Source: Devosia sp. Root413D1 (GTDB lineage: Bacteria > Pseudomonadota > Alphaproteobacteria > Rhizobiales > Devosiaceae). From it: a stretch of 64,000 nt of DNA. Under the pieces are notes generated by a model, which saw only the letters and a list, made by a program, of their open reading frames with translations, searched no databases and was not told where the DNA came from. The position numbers and the translations under genes were made by a program. Of this stretch, positions 32,854 through 42,428 are shown one piece after another. The stretch is taken from assembly GCF_001425235.1 (NCBI RefSeq), contig NZ_LMEA01000001.1, positions 781,855 through 845,854 of the forward strand. Reading direction: 5' to 3'. The stretch's first letter is position 1. Each line of letters opens with the position of its first letter.

Positions 32854-33780
32854 ATGAGCCGCAACTTCCTGCTCATCGACCCTGAGGAGAGGCCGGAGGT
32901 ATTGAAGGCGCTCGCCTCCGAAGTGCGCGTCGCCATCCTCAAGCTGCTGCACGTGCAGGGCGCGATGAACGTCAACGATATCGCGGCCAAGCTTGGCCAG
33001 CCGCAATCGACGGTCAGCTCGAATATGCAGACCCTGGTGGAAGCCGGGCTGGTGCGCACCGAGACGCAGAAGGCGCGCAAGGGCAACCAGAAGATCTGCC
33101 ACAGCCTGTTCGACGAAGTGCTGGTGATGTTCAAGGAGGACATCCGCCCCTTGAAGGCCAATGCCATCGAAGTGGCGATGCCGCTCGGGCTCTATACCAG
33201 CTGCGAAGTCTCGGCGCCGTGCGGGCTCTGCTCCACCGAGGGGATCATCGGGCTGCTCGACGTGCCCGATACCTTCCTCGATCCTGACCGCATGAAGACC
33301 GGGCTGATCTGGTTCACCCGCGGCTATGTCGAATACCAGTTCCCCAACAATGCCCGGCTGGCGCAGCAGAAGATCACCTCGATGGAGTTCAGCTTCGAGC
33401 TGAGCTCGGAAGTGCCCGGCACCAGCGCCGATTGGCCAAGCGACATCACCGTCGGCGTCAATGGCCAGGATATCGGCACCTGGACCTCGCCCGGCGATTT
33501 CGGCGACAAGCGCGGCGTCTACACCCCGGATTGGTGGAAGCTGAAGGGCAGCCAGTACGGCAAGCTCAAGAGTTTCCGCGTCAACGGGACGGGGACTTAC
33601 GTCGACGGCATGAAGATCTCGCCGGTCTCGCTGAAGGACCTCGATCTCGACACCCACCACTCGATCCGGCTCCGGGTCGGGGTGAAGGAAGATGCCAAGC
33701 ACCCGGGCGGCATCAACATTTTCGGGCGCGGCTTCGGCAATTACGATCAGGACATCGTGCTCCGGATCGAGACGGAGTGA
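32854..33780 (+). CDS. ArsR-type regulator with a C-terminal beta-rich domain
   Basis: 308 aa from MSRNFLLIDPEERPEVLKAL. The ArsR helix-turn-helix spans about residues 10-80 (SEVRVAILKLLHVQGAMNVN, AAKLGQPQSTVSSNMQTLVE), with no metal-site cysteines at the usual place but CGLC and CEVSAPC in the middle. The last 170 residues (GYVEYQFPN, DWPSDITVGVNGQDIGTWTS, YTPDWWKLKGSQYGKLKSFR) look beta-rich, like a sugar-binding jelly roll. This size and makeup are unusual for ArsR proteins. It sits just before the arabinofuranosidase gene on the same strand and may sense a sugar and control it. Confidence 0.78.
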   Translation: MSRNFLLIDPEERPEVLKALASEVRVAILKLLHVQGAMNVNDIAAKLGQPQSTVSSNMQTLVEAGLVRTETQKARKGNQKICHSLFDEVLVMFKEDIRPLKANAIEVAMPLGLYTSCEVSAPCGLCSTEGIIGLLDVPDTFLDPDRMKTGLIWFTRGYVEYQFPNNARLAQQKITSMEFSFELSSEVPGTSADWPSDITVGVNGQDIGTWTSPGDFGDKRGVYTPDWWKLKGSQYGKLKSFRVNGTGTYVDGMKISPVSLKDLDLDTHHSIRLRVGVKEDAKHPGGINIFGRGFGNYDQDIVLRIETE

Positions 33781-33945
33781 GCAGAGGCGCATAGCGGGTG
33801 GCGATGGCGAGCAGGCAGGGAGCCTGTTTCGCGCGACATGCCATTCGCCGCGCACGACTCGCCACCCGCCCCTTGACGCGCCGCGACCTGTTCCATATCA
33901 AGCTAGGCGATATAGATCACCAAAGCTGGTGACATGGAGGAGCGT

Positions 33946-35502
33946 ATGCGGGCGACGGTAACGGCGCACAAGGACTATACCATCTCGAAGATCGACGACC
34001 GGGTGTACGGGGCTTTCCTCGAACATCTCGGCCGCGCCATCTATACCGGCATCTACGAGCCCGGCCACGCCACCGCCGACAAGAACGGCATGCGCGGCGA
34101 CGTCGCCCAACTGGTACGCGACCTCAAGGTGCCGATGGTCCGCTATCCCGGCGGCAACTTCGTGTCGGCCTATAACTGGGAAGATGGCGTGGGGCCGCGC
34201 GAGCAGCGCCCGACCCGGCTCGACCTCGCCTGGCACACCTCCGACAGCAACGCCGTGGGCGTCCACGAATTCGCCGACTGGTGTGAGCTGGTCGACACCG
34301 AGATGATGCTCGCCATCAACCTCGGTTCGCGCGGCCTCGACGATGCCCGCAACTTCCTCGAATACGTCAACGGCCCGACCGGTTCGTACTGGGGCGACCT
34401 CAGAAAGAAGAACGGTCGCGCCGATCCGTTCAACGTCAAGCTCTGGTGCCTCGGCAACGAGATGGACGGCCCCTGGCAGGTCGGTCACAAGACCGCCCAC
34501 GAATATGGCCGCCTCGCCAACGAAGTCGCCAAGACCATGCGTGCCTTCGACAAGAAGCTCGAGCTGATCGTCTGCGGTTCGTCGCATGCGAACATGCCGA
34601 CCTATCCCGATTGGGAACGCGAGGTGCTCGAGCACACCTACGACAATGTCGACCACATCTCATTGCACATGTACTTCGCCAACCGCGAGAACGAGCGTGC
34701 CCTGGCCGAAGGCGGCACCGCTGAGGTGCTGGCCAAGAACACTGCCAACTACCTGGCGCTCAACGAAAAGCTCGACCGCTACATCGCCACGGTGGCCTCG
34801 ACCATCAGCTTCGTGAAGTCGAAGAAGCGCAGTAAGCACGACGTCTATATCAGCTTCGACGAGTGGAACGTCTGGTACCACTCCAACAAGCAGGATCGTA
34901 AGATCCTCGATGGCAATGACGGCTGGCCGCATGCGCCGCGCCTGCTCGAAGACATCTACAACTTCGAGGATGTGCTGCAGGTCGGCCTGATCCTCAACAC
35001 CTTCATCCGCCGCTCCGACGTGGTGAAGCTCGCCTGTATCGCCCAGCTGGTGAACGTCATCGCGCCGATCATGACCGACCCCAAGGGGCAGGCCTGGCGG
35101 CAGACCATCTACTACCCGTACTATTTCGCCTCGGTCTATGGCCGCGGCACGGCGCTGCAGCTGGCGATCAACACCCCCGGCTATGACGCCGAGCACGGCG
35201 ACAATATCGGCTATGTCGACGTCTCGGGTGTCCACAACCAGGAAGATGGCACCATCAGCTTCTTCGCAGTGAACCGTCACGCCACCGAAGCGATCGATGT
35301 CGACCTGAGCCTCGAAGGCTTTGGTGCCGCAACGGTGATCGACCACCAGGTGATGACCCACGCGAACCTGCGCGCCGTCAACACTGCCACCGAGCAGACC
35401 AATGTCGCCCCGTCCAAGGGTTCGGGCGCCAAGGTCGACGGCAAGGTGCTGAGCGTGAAGCTCCAGCCCCACTCCTACCAGATGATCCGCGTGAAGGTCT
35501 GA
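33946..35502 (+). CDS. abfA: Alpha-L-arabinofuranosidase, GH51
   Basis: 518 aa from MRATVTAHKDYTISK at 33946 (GGAGG just upstream; an earlier ATG at 33934 overlaps that site). GH51 catalytic residues are visible: acid/base Glu172 in LGNEMDG and nucleophile Glu306 in SFDEWNVW; VRYPGGNF and HMYF are also conserved. No signal peptide, so it is cytoplasmic and acts on imported arabino-oligosaccharides. The C-terminal beta domain ends LQPHSYQMIRVKV. No arabinose transporter is adjacent, but several sugar importers are nearby. Confidence 0.92.
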   Translation: MRATVTAHKDYTISKIDDRVYGAFLEHLGRAIYTGIYEPGHATADKNGMRGDVAQLVRDLKVPMVRYPGGNFVSAYNWEDGVGPREQRPTRLDLAWHTSDSNAVGVHEFADWCELVDTEMMLAINLGSRGLDDARNFLEYVNGPTGSYWGDLRKKNGRADPFNVKLWCLGNEMDGPWQVGHKTAHEYGRLANEVAKTMRAFDKKLELIVCGSSHANMPTYPDWEREVLEHTYDNVDHISLHMYFANRENERALAEGGTAEVLAKNTANYLALNEKLDRYIATVASTISFVKSKKRSKHDVYISFDEWNVWYHSNKQDRKILDGNDGWPHAPRLLEDIYNFEDVLQVGLILNTFIRRSDVVKLACIAQLVNVIAPIMTDPKGQAWRQTIYYPYYFASVYGRGTALQLAINTPGYDAEHGDNIGYVDVSGVHNQEDGTISFFAVNRHATEAIDVDLSLEGFGAATVIDHQVMTHANLRAVNTATEQTNVAPSKGSGAKVDGKVLSVKLQPHSYQMIRVKV

Positions 35503-35542
35503 GGCCTGCCGCACGGCGGCCCCGGCCGTCGTCCGTCAAGCA

Positions 35543-35678
35543 CCGGTGCGGGCTGACCCCCACCCCTGTCCCCTCCCCCAAACAGGGGGAGGGAGACCAA
35601 AACACTGGTATTCGTGAGAGCGTCTTCCTCCCTATGTTTAAGGGGGAGGGATCAATGGTGGGGGTCAGCCCGCGCCGG
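35543..35678. repeat. Large intergenic inverted repeat
   Basis: CCGGTGCGGGCTGACCCCCA at the left is mirrored by TGGGGGTCAGCCCGCGCCGG at the right. Inner hairpins are CCCTCCCCCAAACAGGGGGA-type. It follows the arabinofuranosidase gene and could act as a terminator. Confidence 0.75.
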
Positions 35679-35740
35679 ACGTGCATTAGCCTTTGCCCCC
35701 ATCCGCAGAGCATGATTGGGTCCGCCGCTGCAGCGAGACC

Positions 35741-35866
35741 CATGCAGTGGCGAAATTGATCAACTACAGCTTCGTGCTCCGCGAGCTCGGCTGTGACGGC
35801 TGGGTCGGCTGCGAATACCGCCCGCTGGCCGGGACCAGCGCCGGCCTCGGCTGCCGTTACCGCTGA
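35741..35866 (+). pseudogene. Remnant of a hydroxypyruvate isomerase C-terminus
   Basis: Translation in the frame ending at TGA 35864-35866 gives [20 protein letters not shown] then SAGLG. The GYDGWxGCEYxPxAGTxxGLG pattern is the conserved C-terminus of hydroxypyruvate isomerase (Hyi, TIM-barrel family). No upstream part of the gene is present in any frame, so this is a decayed fragment. The surrounding 35503-36006 gap otherwise holds only the palindromic repeat. Confidence 0.65.
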
Positions 35867-36006
35867 GGCACATCGTTGGCGCGTCGGCGCGGGCCATCTG
35901 AGGGCATCGCCCCGAGTTGCCCCGGCCTGCCCCGAGTGACCAGCTACGCCGGCCGCGGCAGCCCTTCTAGGCTCGATCCACTTGGTCGGGTTCGGGCAGT
36001 GGGGCA

Positions 36007-38670
36007 ATGAGGTCTTCGGGGGGTTGGCGGCGCCTGTTCGCCGCAACGCTGGCAGTCGAGCTGTCGCTCGCCATGATGCTGGCGCCGGCACGGGCGGCCG
36101 ATGTCGACATTTCCACCAGCACCACCACCGGGGTGAACCTCAACCTCTATGCCGGTACCACGGTCGACATCCTCTCGGGCGTCGCGGTCAGCAACACCCT
36201 GGGCGGGCCGACGGTCAGCGGCACCGGCACCTGGGCGCTCGGCAACCACGGCAGCGTCAGCGGGCAGATCAAGCTCGACGGTGCCGGCTCCATGGTCACC
36301 AATTCGGGCCTCGTCACCGGCGGCAATGCCATCACGCTGCTCGGCGGCGGCACCGTGGTCAACGAGCTGGGCGCGACCATTAACGCCACCAGCAGCGGTA
36401 TCAGCATCGGCAAGTTCCCCAGCGGCGGGAATCCCGGCGTCGGCCCGGGCGTCGTCGTCAATTCCGGCACCATCACCCAGGTCGTCGCCGGCGGCGACCT
36501 GGTGCTGCTGCAGTTCGGCGGCTCAGTGACCAACACCGCCACCGGCGTGATCACCGGCAACAGTTCCGGCAACGCCGTATCGATCGGCCAGGGCAGCGAG
36601 CGCACGGTGATCAACTCGGGCTCGATCATCAACACGCGGCTGACTGGCTTCTCCACCGGCGTGTTCGTGCAGGGTGGGCCGAGCATCATCACCAACAACG
36701 CCGGCGCCGTGATCAAGGGCGGCTATAATGGCGTCTATGCCAGCGCCACCGGGGTGCTGACCTTCAGTAATGCCGGCACCGTCGAATCGACCGGCAGCAG
36801 CGCCAGTTCCAAGGCAGTGGAGGCGACCGGCGGCGGCACTTTCCTCAACTCCGGCACCATCAGGTCGGCAGCGGGCGACGGGCTCTACCTCAACGCCGCC
36901 GGCACGGTGACCAACTCGGGCACCATCACCGGCGCCGTCAACGCCATCAACTTCAACGGCAGCAGCACCCGCACCCTGAAGCTCGATACCGGCTCGGTGC
37001 TCAACGGGCTGGTAAAGGGCGGCACCGGCACTGACAACCTGATCCTTCTCGGAACCGGCAGCGAAAGCGTCGCCAAGTTCCTCAACTTCGATACCCTGTC
37101 CATGCAGGGCAGCGCCTGGACGCTGAACGACGCCGGCAGCTTTTCGACCAGTGCCGAGGTGCAGGCCGGCGTGCTGAGCATTCTGGGCACGCTCACCAGT
37201 CCGACGATCGAGATCCGGGCGCTCGGCACGGTCAAGGGCACCGGCACGCTGGCGGGCGCGGTGAACAATGCCGGCACCGTCGACGTCTCGGCCGGCACGC
37301 TGAACATCAGCGGCAGCTATGGCAACGAGGCGGGCGGCACCTTCAGGGTCGGCGTTACGCCCGCGGCGGCCGCTGGGCATCTCGCCGTCTCGGGCGTCGC
37401 CATGCTGGCCGGCGGCACGGTCAGCGTTACCGCTGCGAGCGGCTCCTATGCGCTGGGCAGCGCCTATCAGATCCTCACCGCCTCGAGCGTCAGCGGCGCG
37501 TTCACCGGCCTCGTCGACGACTCGGCGTTCCTGCAGTTCGTGCTCGACTACGACACACCTGGCGAGGTGTGGCTGCGCGTTTCGGCGATCGCCAACCTCC
37601 CCGCGATCGCCGAGACGCCAAACCAGCTCGCCACCGCCACCGCGCTGCAGGCGCTGCCATCGAGCCCGCTGTTCGATGTCGTGGTGCCGCTGAACACCGC
37701 CGATGCGCTCGAGGCCTTCGACGATCTCTCGGGCGAGGTGCATGCCTCACTGTTGCGCGCCCTGGCCGATGCCAGCCGACACCAGCGCGACGTGGGCCTG
37801 GACCGGGTCGACGCCGCGTTCGCGGCGCTTGCCGAAAGCCAGGTCGGCGCGCGCAACGTCTGGGCCCGCGGCTACGGCGGCGCCGGCACGGTGGATGGCG
37901 ACGGCAACGCCGCCGGCTTCGACTTCGGTGCCGGCGGCTTGCTGCTCGGCGCTGACGGCTTGGTGAGCCGTGAGGTGTTCCTCGGCGTATTGGCGGGGAT
38001 CGGTGGGGTCGCGGTCGACCTGCCCGAGCGGGACTCGCGGGCCGAAGCGACCACCTACCAGCTTGGCCTCTATGGCGGCGCGGCGCTGGGCGAAGTACGG
38101 CTGGCATTCGGCGCCGGTTTGGCTTCGAACCAGGTGTCGGCGACCCGCACCCCGAGCTTCACCGGCTTCAGCGAGACGGTCACGACGGACTACGCTACGA
38201 CGACGGCGCAACTGTTCGGCGAACTCGGCTATGCGTTCGAACTCGGTGAGGTGACGCTGACGCCGTTTGTCCGCGCCGCGCTGATCGGCCAGTCGGGCGG
38301 GCGTTACGGCGAGAGCGGCGGCGACGCGGCCCTGAGCGGCGCTTCAGAAGACATCGGGGCGGCAGTGCTGACCGCCGGTCTCAAGGCGGCGCGCCGCTTC
38401 GTGCTCGGTGATGGCCTGGTGGTCGCCGCTCGCGGCAGCATCGCGCTGCAGCGCACCACCGGCGACCAGCCGACCGCCACGCACGGTTTTGCCGGCGGCA
38501 CGCCATTCACGGGGAGCGGGGTCAAGCCGGATGACACCGCATTGCTGCTCGAAGCCGGGCTCGGCACTGAGCTGGCGCCGGGCGTGAGCCTCGATCTCGG
38601 CTACCAGGGCCAGTTCGGCAGCGCGCAATCGGCCCAGGCGGTGAAGCTCACGCTGTCGGGGAGGTTCTGA
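36007..38670 (+). CDS. Autotransporter-like outer-membrane protein
   Basis: 887 aa. It starts with a signal peptide (RRLFAATLAVELSLAMMLAP then ARA). The passenger, about residues 35-560, is a beta-helix built from short Gly/Ser/Thr repeats (NSGTIT, GGTVVNELGATIN, TNSGTITGA). The last 270 residues form a beta-barrel translocator domain (WARGYGGAGTVDGDGN, YQLGLYGGAALG, and the final LTLSGRF with terminal Phe). This is the type V autotransporter layout. Likely surface adhesion or a surface-exposed passenger; no protease or lipase motif is seen. Base use is like its neighbours. Confidence 0.85.
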   Translation: MRSSGGWRRLFAATLAVELSLAMMLAPARAADVDISTSTTTGVNLNLYAGTTVDILSGVAVSNTLGGPTVSGTGTWALGNHGSVSGQIKLDGAGSMVTNSGLVTGGNAITLLGGGTVVNELGATINATSSGISIGKFPSGGNPGVGPGVVVNSGTITQVVAGGDLVLLQFGGSVTNTATGVITGNSSGNAVSIGQGSERTVINSGSIINTRLTGFSTGVFVQGGPSIITNNAGAVIKGGYNGVYASATGVLTFSNAGTVESTGSSASSKAVEATGGGTFLNSGTIRSAAGDGLYLNAAGTVTNSGTITGAVNAINFNGSSTRTLKLDTGSVLNGLVKGGTGTDNLILLGTGSESVAKFLNFDTLSMQGSAWTLNDAGSFSTSAEVQAGVLSILGTLTSPTIEIRALGTVKGTGTLAGAVNNAGTVDVSAGTLNISGSYGNEAGGTFRVGVTPAAAAGHLAVSGVAMLAGGTVSVTAASGSYALGSAYQILTASSVSGAFTGLVDDSAFLQFVLDYDTPGEVWLRVSAIANLPAIAETPNQLATATALQALPSSPLFDVVVPLNTADALEAFDDLSGEVHASLLRALADASRHQRDVGLDRVDAAFAALAESQVGARNVWARGYGGAGTVDGDGNAAGFDFGAGGLLLGADGLVSREVFLGVLAGIGGVAVDLPERDSRAEATTYQLGLYGGAALGEVRLAFGAGLASNQVSATRTPSFTGFSETVTTDYATTTAQLFGELGYAFELGEVTLTPFVRAALIGQSGGRYGESGGDAALSGASEDIGAAVLTAGLKAARRFVLGDGLVVAARGSIALQRTTGDQPTATHGFAGGTPFTGSGVKPDDTALLLEAGLGTELAPGVSLDLGYQGQFGSAQSAQAVKLTLSGRF

Positions 38671-38721
38671 GACGCGGCCCCAGGGCCGGTGCGGGCTGCC
38701 CCCAGTACGTTCCACCTACTC

Positions 38722-38806
38722 GATGTCATCCCAACGAAAGCTGGGACCCAACTCACAGCCTGCGCCAGCGGAAGGATGGGTCCCTGCTTTCGCCGGGATG
38801 ACATCC
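38722..38806. repeat. REP-like inverted repeat (GATGTCATCCC / GGGATGACATC)
   Basis: GATGTCATCCCAACGAAAGC then TGGGACCCA at the left, TGGGTCCCTGCTTTCGCCGG then GATGACATC at the right. Very similar to the element at 31308-31387. It lies just after the autotransporter gene. Confidence 0.82.
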
Positions 38807-38903
38807 GGTTGGGAGGGGAGGCTGAGCATAGCTCCGGCTCGCAGTCAGTTTGTTTCTCTTTTGTTCCCATGCTACAATCGCGGGCGAACAAGGAAAACAC
38901 CCC

Positions 38904-40166
38904 ATGGCCAATCGAGGCGGGAGCGCCGATCTGCCCTTGCATGGCGGGCGGGTGCCGAAATGGCTGAGCGAGCGCATGGCGCGGCTCGGCGCGGTGATCT
39001 GCCAGGCCATCGTCATGGAATATGGCCGCGACGAGCTGCTGAGCCGGCTGGCCCATCCGTTCTGGTTCCAGTCGTTCGGCGCGGTCATGGGGATGGATTG
39101 GCACTCCTCCGGCATCACCACCAGCGTGATCGGCGCGCTGAAGGGCGGCCTCCGGCCGCTGGAGCGCGAACTGGGTCTGCATGTCTGCGGCGGACGCGGC
39201 CGGCATTCGCGCAAGACCCCCGACGAACTGGTGGCGATCGGCAACCGCGTCGGCTTTGACGGCGCGGCGCTGGCCAAGACCAGCCGGCTGGTCGCCAAGG
39301 TCGACAGCGCCGCGGTGCAGGATGGGTTCGAGCTTTATCTGCACGGCTTCATCGTCGCCGATGACGGCCATTGGGTGGTGGTGCAGCAGGGGATGAAGGG
39401 CGATACCAAAACCGCGCGACGCTATCACTGGCGCTCTGAGGGTCTCAGGAGCTTTGTCGAGCAGCCGCACGCGGCGATCGAGGGCGCCGGGCAGGGGACG
39501 ATCGTCAACCTGACCGATGTTCGGGCGGCGCGCTCGCGCAGCTCGCAGGTCGATATCCTCGGCGGCATGGGCCCGGATGCCATCGTGCGCGAGGTCGGTC
39601 GGATCGAGGGGATCGCCGAACCGGCGCCGGTCGAAGACGATCAGCCGCTGCTGCCGCATCTGGTGATGCCGGAGCATCACGACATCCGCCCCAAGGACGT
39701 GATGCTGCGCCGGCTGCACGGCAGTCTCGCCGCGGCGGCCGATCGGGCGCCCACCGATTTCACCGAACTGCTGCTGGTGCCGGGCGTTGGGGCGCGCACC
39801 GTGCGGGCGCTGGCCCAAGTGGCCGAGGTGGTGCATGGCGCACCACACCGCTTCGCCGATCCGGCCCGCTTCGCCATGGCGCATGGCGGCAAGGACAGCC
39901 ATCCGTTCCCGGTGCCGCTGAAAGTCTACGACGAGACCATCCGGGTGCTGAAATCGGCGGTCGGCAAGGCGAGGCTCGGCCGTGACGAGGAGCTCGACGC
40001 GATCAAGCGGCTCGACCGGCAATCGCGCCAGCTCGAGGCCGGCGCCACCGGCCCGAGCTTTAGCGAGTTCATCGCCGAGGAGCGTCGCCGGGCTCCCGAA
40101 TATGGCGGGCGCACCGTGTTCGATGACCTGCCCAGCGCTTATGCCCGGGCCAAGATGCGGGTATAG
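38904..40166 (+). CDS. DUF763-family protein
   Basis: 420 aa from MANRGGSADLPLHGGRVPKW. The pattern LPLHGGRVPKWLSERM followed by ICQAIVMEYGRDELL and FWFQSFGAVMGMDWHSSG is the DUF763 signature. Further conserved stretches are LHVCGGRGRHSRKTPDEL, LYLHGFIVADDGHW and LLLVPGVGARTVRALAQVAE, the last of which resembles a helix-hairpin-helix DNA-binding element. The function is unknown; a DNA-related role is suspected from the hairpin motif. It appears to be a single-gene unit. Confidence 0.83.
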   Translation: MANRGGSADLPLHGGRVPKWLSERMARLGAVICQAIVMEYGRDELLSRLAHPFWFQSFGAVMGMDWHSSGITTSVIGALKGGLRPLERELGLHVCGGRGRHSRKTPDELVAIGNRVGFDGAALAKTSRLVAKVDSAAVQDGFELYLHGFIVADDGHWVVVQQGMKGDTKTARRYHWRSEGLRSFVEQPHAAIEGAGQGTIVNLTDVRAARSRSSQVDILGGMGPDAIVREVGRIEGIAEPAPVEDDQPLLPHLVMPEHHDIRPKDVMLRRLHGSLAAAADRAPTDFTELLLVPGVGARTVRALAQVAEVVHGAPHRFADPARFAMAHGGKDSHPFPVPLKVYDETIRVLKSAVGKARLGRDEELDAIKRLDRQSRQLEAGATGPSFSEFIAEERRRAPEYGGRTVFDDLPSAYARAKMRV

Positions 40167-40203
40167 CGATCGGGTCTGACCAGCGGACGCCCGAGAGATC
40201 AGC

Positions 40204-40986
40204 ATGTCTACCGATGATCAGTTCACCCTCGTTTCGGCCGAGCAGCGGCCGGACCTGATCCCGGCATTCGCCGAGCTTGCAGCGCCGGTCTGGCCGGCCT
40301 TCATGGACGGCGACCGGGCGATCATCGAGTGTTGGGATCGCCTGTTCGATGCCGGCCTGTCCCGCTTCCAGTTCGTCGTGTTGCGCACCGGGCCCCGCGG
40401 AGCTGAACAGGTCGTGGCCAGCTCCAACAGCATTCCCTTCGCCTGGGCGCAGCCCGAGGACGATGCGTCCCTGTCCGATGACGGCTGGGATGCGGTGCTC
40501 AGCGCCGGCGTGGAGGCCTTTGTCGCCGGCCGGCCCGTCAACACGCTCTCGGCGCTGTCGATCGTCGTGGCGCCCGAGCTTCGCGGCTCCGACTTGGCCG
40601 AGCGTCTGCTGCGCAACATGAAGGCCCGCGCCACAAAGGACGGCTTGCAGGCGCTGGTGGCGCCGGTCCGTCCGACACGGAAGCCGAGCTACCCGCTGAC
40701 CTCGTTCGCCGACTATCTGGGCTGGACGACCGACAGCGGCGCTCCGTTCGATCCCTGGGTGCGCAAGCACTGGCAACTGGGGGCCCGCATCGTCAAGGTC
40801 GCGCCCCGCTCGATGACCGTGGCGGCACCGCTGTCACAATGGACGGACTGGACCGGTCTCCGCTTTCCGGTCTCGGGCCGCTTCCACCTGCCGGGTGGCC
40901 TGGCGCCACTCGTCGTCGACTGCTCTGCCGGAACCGGGCTGTATGAGGAACCCAACGTCTGGATGCGGCATCCGCTGGAGCCGTGA
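40204..40986 (+). CDS. GNAT-like acetyltransferase
   Basis: 260 aa. The acetyl-CoA-binding motif A region is LSIVVAPELRGSDLAERLLR, and the N-terminal part has the strand pattern typical of GNAT proteins. The C-terminal segment (PFDPWVRKHWQLGARIVKVA) is like long GNAT proteins of unknown substrate. It follows the DUF763 gene by 37 bases and may be cotranscribed. Confidence 0.7.
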   Translation: MSTDDQFTLVSAEQRPDLIPAFAELAAPVWPAFMDGDRAIIECWDRLFDAGLSRFQFVVLRTGPRGAEQVVASSNSIPFAWAQPEDDASLSDDGWDAVLSAGVEAFVAGRPVNTLSALSIVVAPELRGSDLAERLLRNMKARATKDGLQALVAPVRPTRKPSYPLTSFADYLGWTTDSGAPFDPWVRKHWQLGARIVKVAPRSMTVAAPLSQWTDWTGLRFPVSGRFHLPGGLAPLVVDCSAGTGLYEEPNVWMRHPLEP

Positions 40987-41059
40987 GCTGGGGTGCCTGC
41001 TCGCGGCCTGCGCCGGATGACACCGGTCACTGGGGAAAGCCGCACTCAAACAGCAGAAA

Positions 41060-41094
41060 ATGAACGGGCCGGGCGGAGACCATCCGCCCGGCCC
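41060..41094 (-). terminator. Rho-independent terminator of the 41115-42317 gene
   Basis: GGGCCGGGCGGA (41066-41077) pairs perfectly with TCCGCCCGGCCC (41083-41094). On the minus strand this hairpin follows the dehydratase stop and is trailed by GTTCATTTTCTG. Confidence 0.8.
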
Positions 41095-41114
41095 GGACTC
41101 AATACCGCCGACGA

Positions 41115-42317
41115 TCAGTCGAAGAAGCCGGCGTCCTCTTCCTTGAGGTAGCGCTTGGCCGCCTTGGCATCGATGTCGAGGCCGAGGCCGGGCCCCGGCA
41201 AGAGGTCGACATGGCTGTCGACGACGATCGGTCCGGAGGGCAGGCCCGTGACGATCTCGTTCCAGAACTCGTCGGAGGCCGACGGATACTCGAAGGCGAT
41301 ATAGTTGGCCGGCAGCGTGGCGCAGACATTGATCAGCGCGCCGAGACCGAGCAGGCCATTCGCCGTGCCGTGCGGCGCCATCATGATCGAGTGCATATAG
41401 GCGTGCTCGGCCACCCACTTGAGCTCGGCAATGCCGCCGATATCGGCCGGATCCGGACCGACGACGCGCACCGCCTGGGTCTCGATCAGTTCCTTGAAGT
41501 TGTGGCGCAGGTAGATCTGCTCGCCGGTATGGATCGGCGTGGTGGTGGAGTTGGTGAGCTCACGATAGGCCTGCGGGTTGACCCACGGCACGTAGTCGCC
41601 GGTGAGCATGTCCTCGAGCCACATGATGTTGTATTTTTCGACGGCATTGGCGAACTTGATGGCGTCGTTGAGGAACCAGCCGGGGCCGCAGTCGAGCGCC
41701 AGGCTCACTTTGTCGCCCAGCGCTTCCTTCATCGCGATGACGCAGTCGAGCAGGTAGTTGAAGCCGTGCTCGGAGATCTGCCCCTGGTCCATGGCGCCAT
41801 GGTAGCCGGCCTTTTTGCCGATCGGGCCATAGTGGAAATCGGGGTAGCTGTCCTTCTGGCTGGAATGGAAGCTCAGCCCCTGCTTGACCATGAAGAAGTT
41901 CTGCGGCTGCTCGGCCATCCACTTGACGTCGGCGGCGAAATCCTCGGGCCGGTCGCCCGAGCGCTTGCGGCGCACCGAACCGTTATAGACCCGCACCTTG
42001 TCGCGCACCTTGCCGCCCAAGAGCTTGTAGGCAGGGACACCCGCTGCCTTGCCGGCAATGTCCCACAACGCGTGCTCGATCACCGACACCGCCGCGCCAT
42101 AGGGCTTGAAGCTGCCGCGCTGGCGGATTTTCATCATGCAGCGCTCGACGTCGGTCGGGTCCTCGCCGATCAGCGCGTCGCGGAAATGCAGGATGAACGG
42201 CTTCAGGTAGGTCTTGGTGTATTCCACCTCGCCGATGCCGTAGATGCCCTCGTCGGTGACGATGCGGACGATCGGATGCTTGCCGATAACGGCAACGCGC
42301 AGGTCGGTGATCTTCAT
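41115..42317 (-). CDS. Enolase-superfamily acid-sugar dehydratase
   Basis: 400 aa, start MKITDLRVAVIGKHPIVR with AGGAGT upstream. Enolase-superfamily features are the N-terminal capping domain (DEGIYGIGEVEYTKTYLKPF), the Lys-x-Gln stretch FMVKQGLSFH, metal ligands in LALDCGPGWF (Asp), MWLEDML (Glu) and HTGEQIYL (Glu), and the late His in MMAPHGTAN. The VKQG replaces the usual KxK, so the catalytic details differ. It is followed by a terminator and preceded on the same strand by a GntR regulator gene 175 bases away. The substrate is unknown. Confidence 0.85.
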   Translation of the reverse strand: MKITDLRVAVIGKHPIVRIVTDEGIYGIGEVEYTKTYLKPFILHFRDALIGEDPTDVERCMMKIRQRGSFKPYGAAVSVIEHALWDIAGKAAGVPAYKLLGGKVRDKVRVYNGSVRRKRSGDRPEDFAADVKWMAEQPQNFFMVKQGLSFHSSQKDSYPDFHYGPIGKKAGYHGAMDQGQISEHGFNYLLDCVIAMKEALGDKVSLALDCGPGWFLNDAIKFANAVEKYNIMWLEDMLTGDYVPWVNPQAYRELTNSTTTPIHTGEQIYLRHNFKELIETQAVRVVGPDPADIGGIAELKWVAEHAYMHSIMMAPHGTANGLLGLGALINVCATLPANYIAFEYPSASDEFWNEIVTGLPSGPIVVDSHVDLLPGPGLGLDIDAKAAKRYLKEEDAGFFD

Positions 42318-42428
42318 GATAACTCCTCGTGCCTGCCGGGCGGCAGGCGTCTCCCAATCTGGCCGCCGGGGAGGCGGCCCCTCAAATAACTTTCGGCCGG
42401 CGGGACGGACCTTCCGCTGGCCCCTCGG

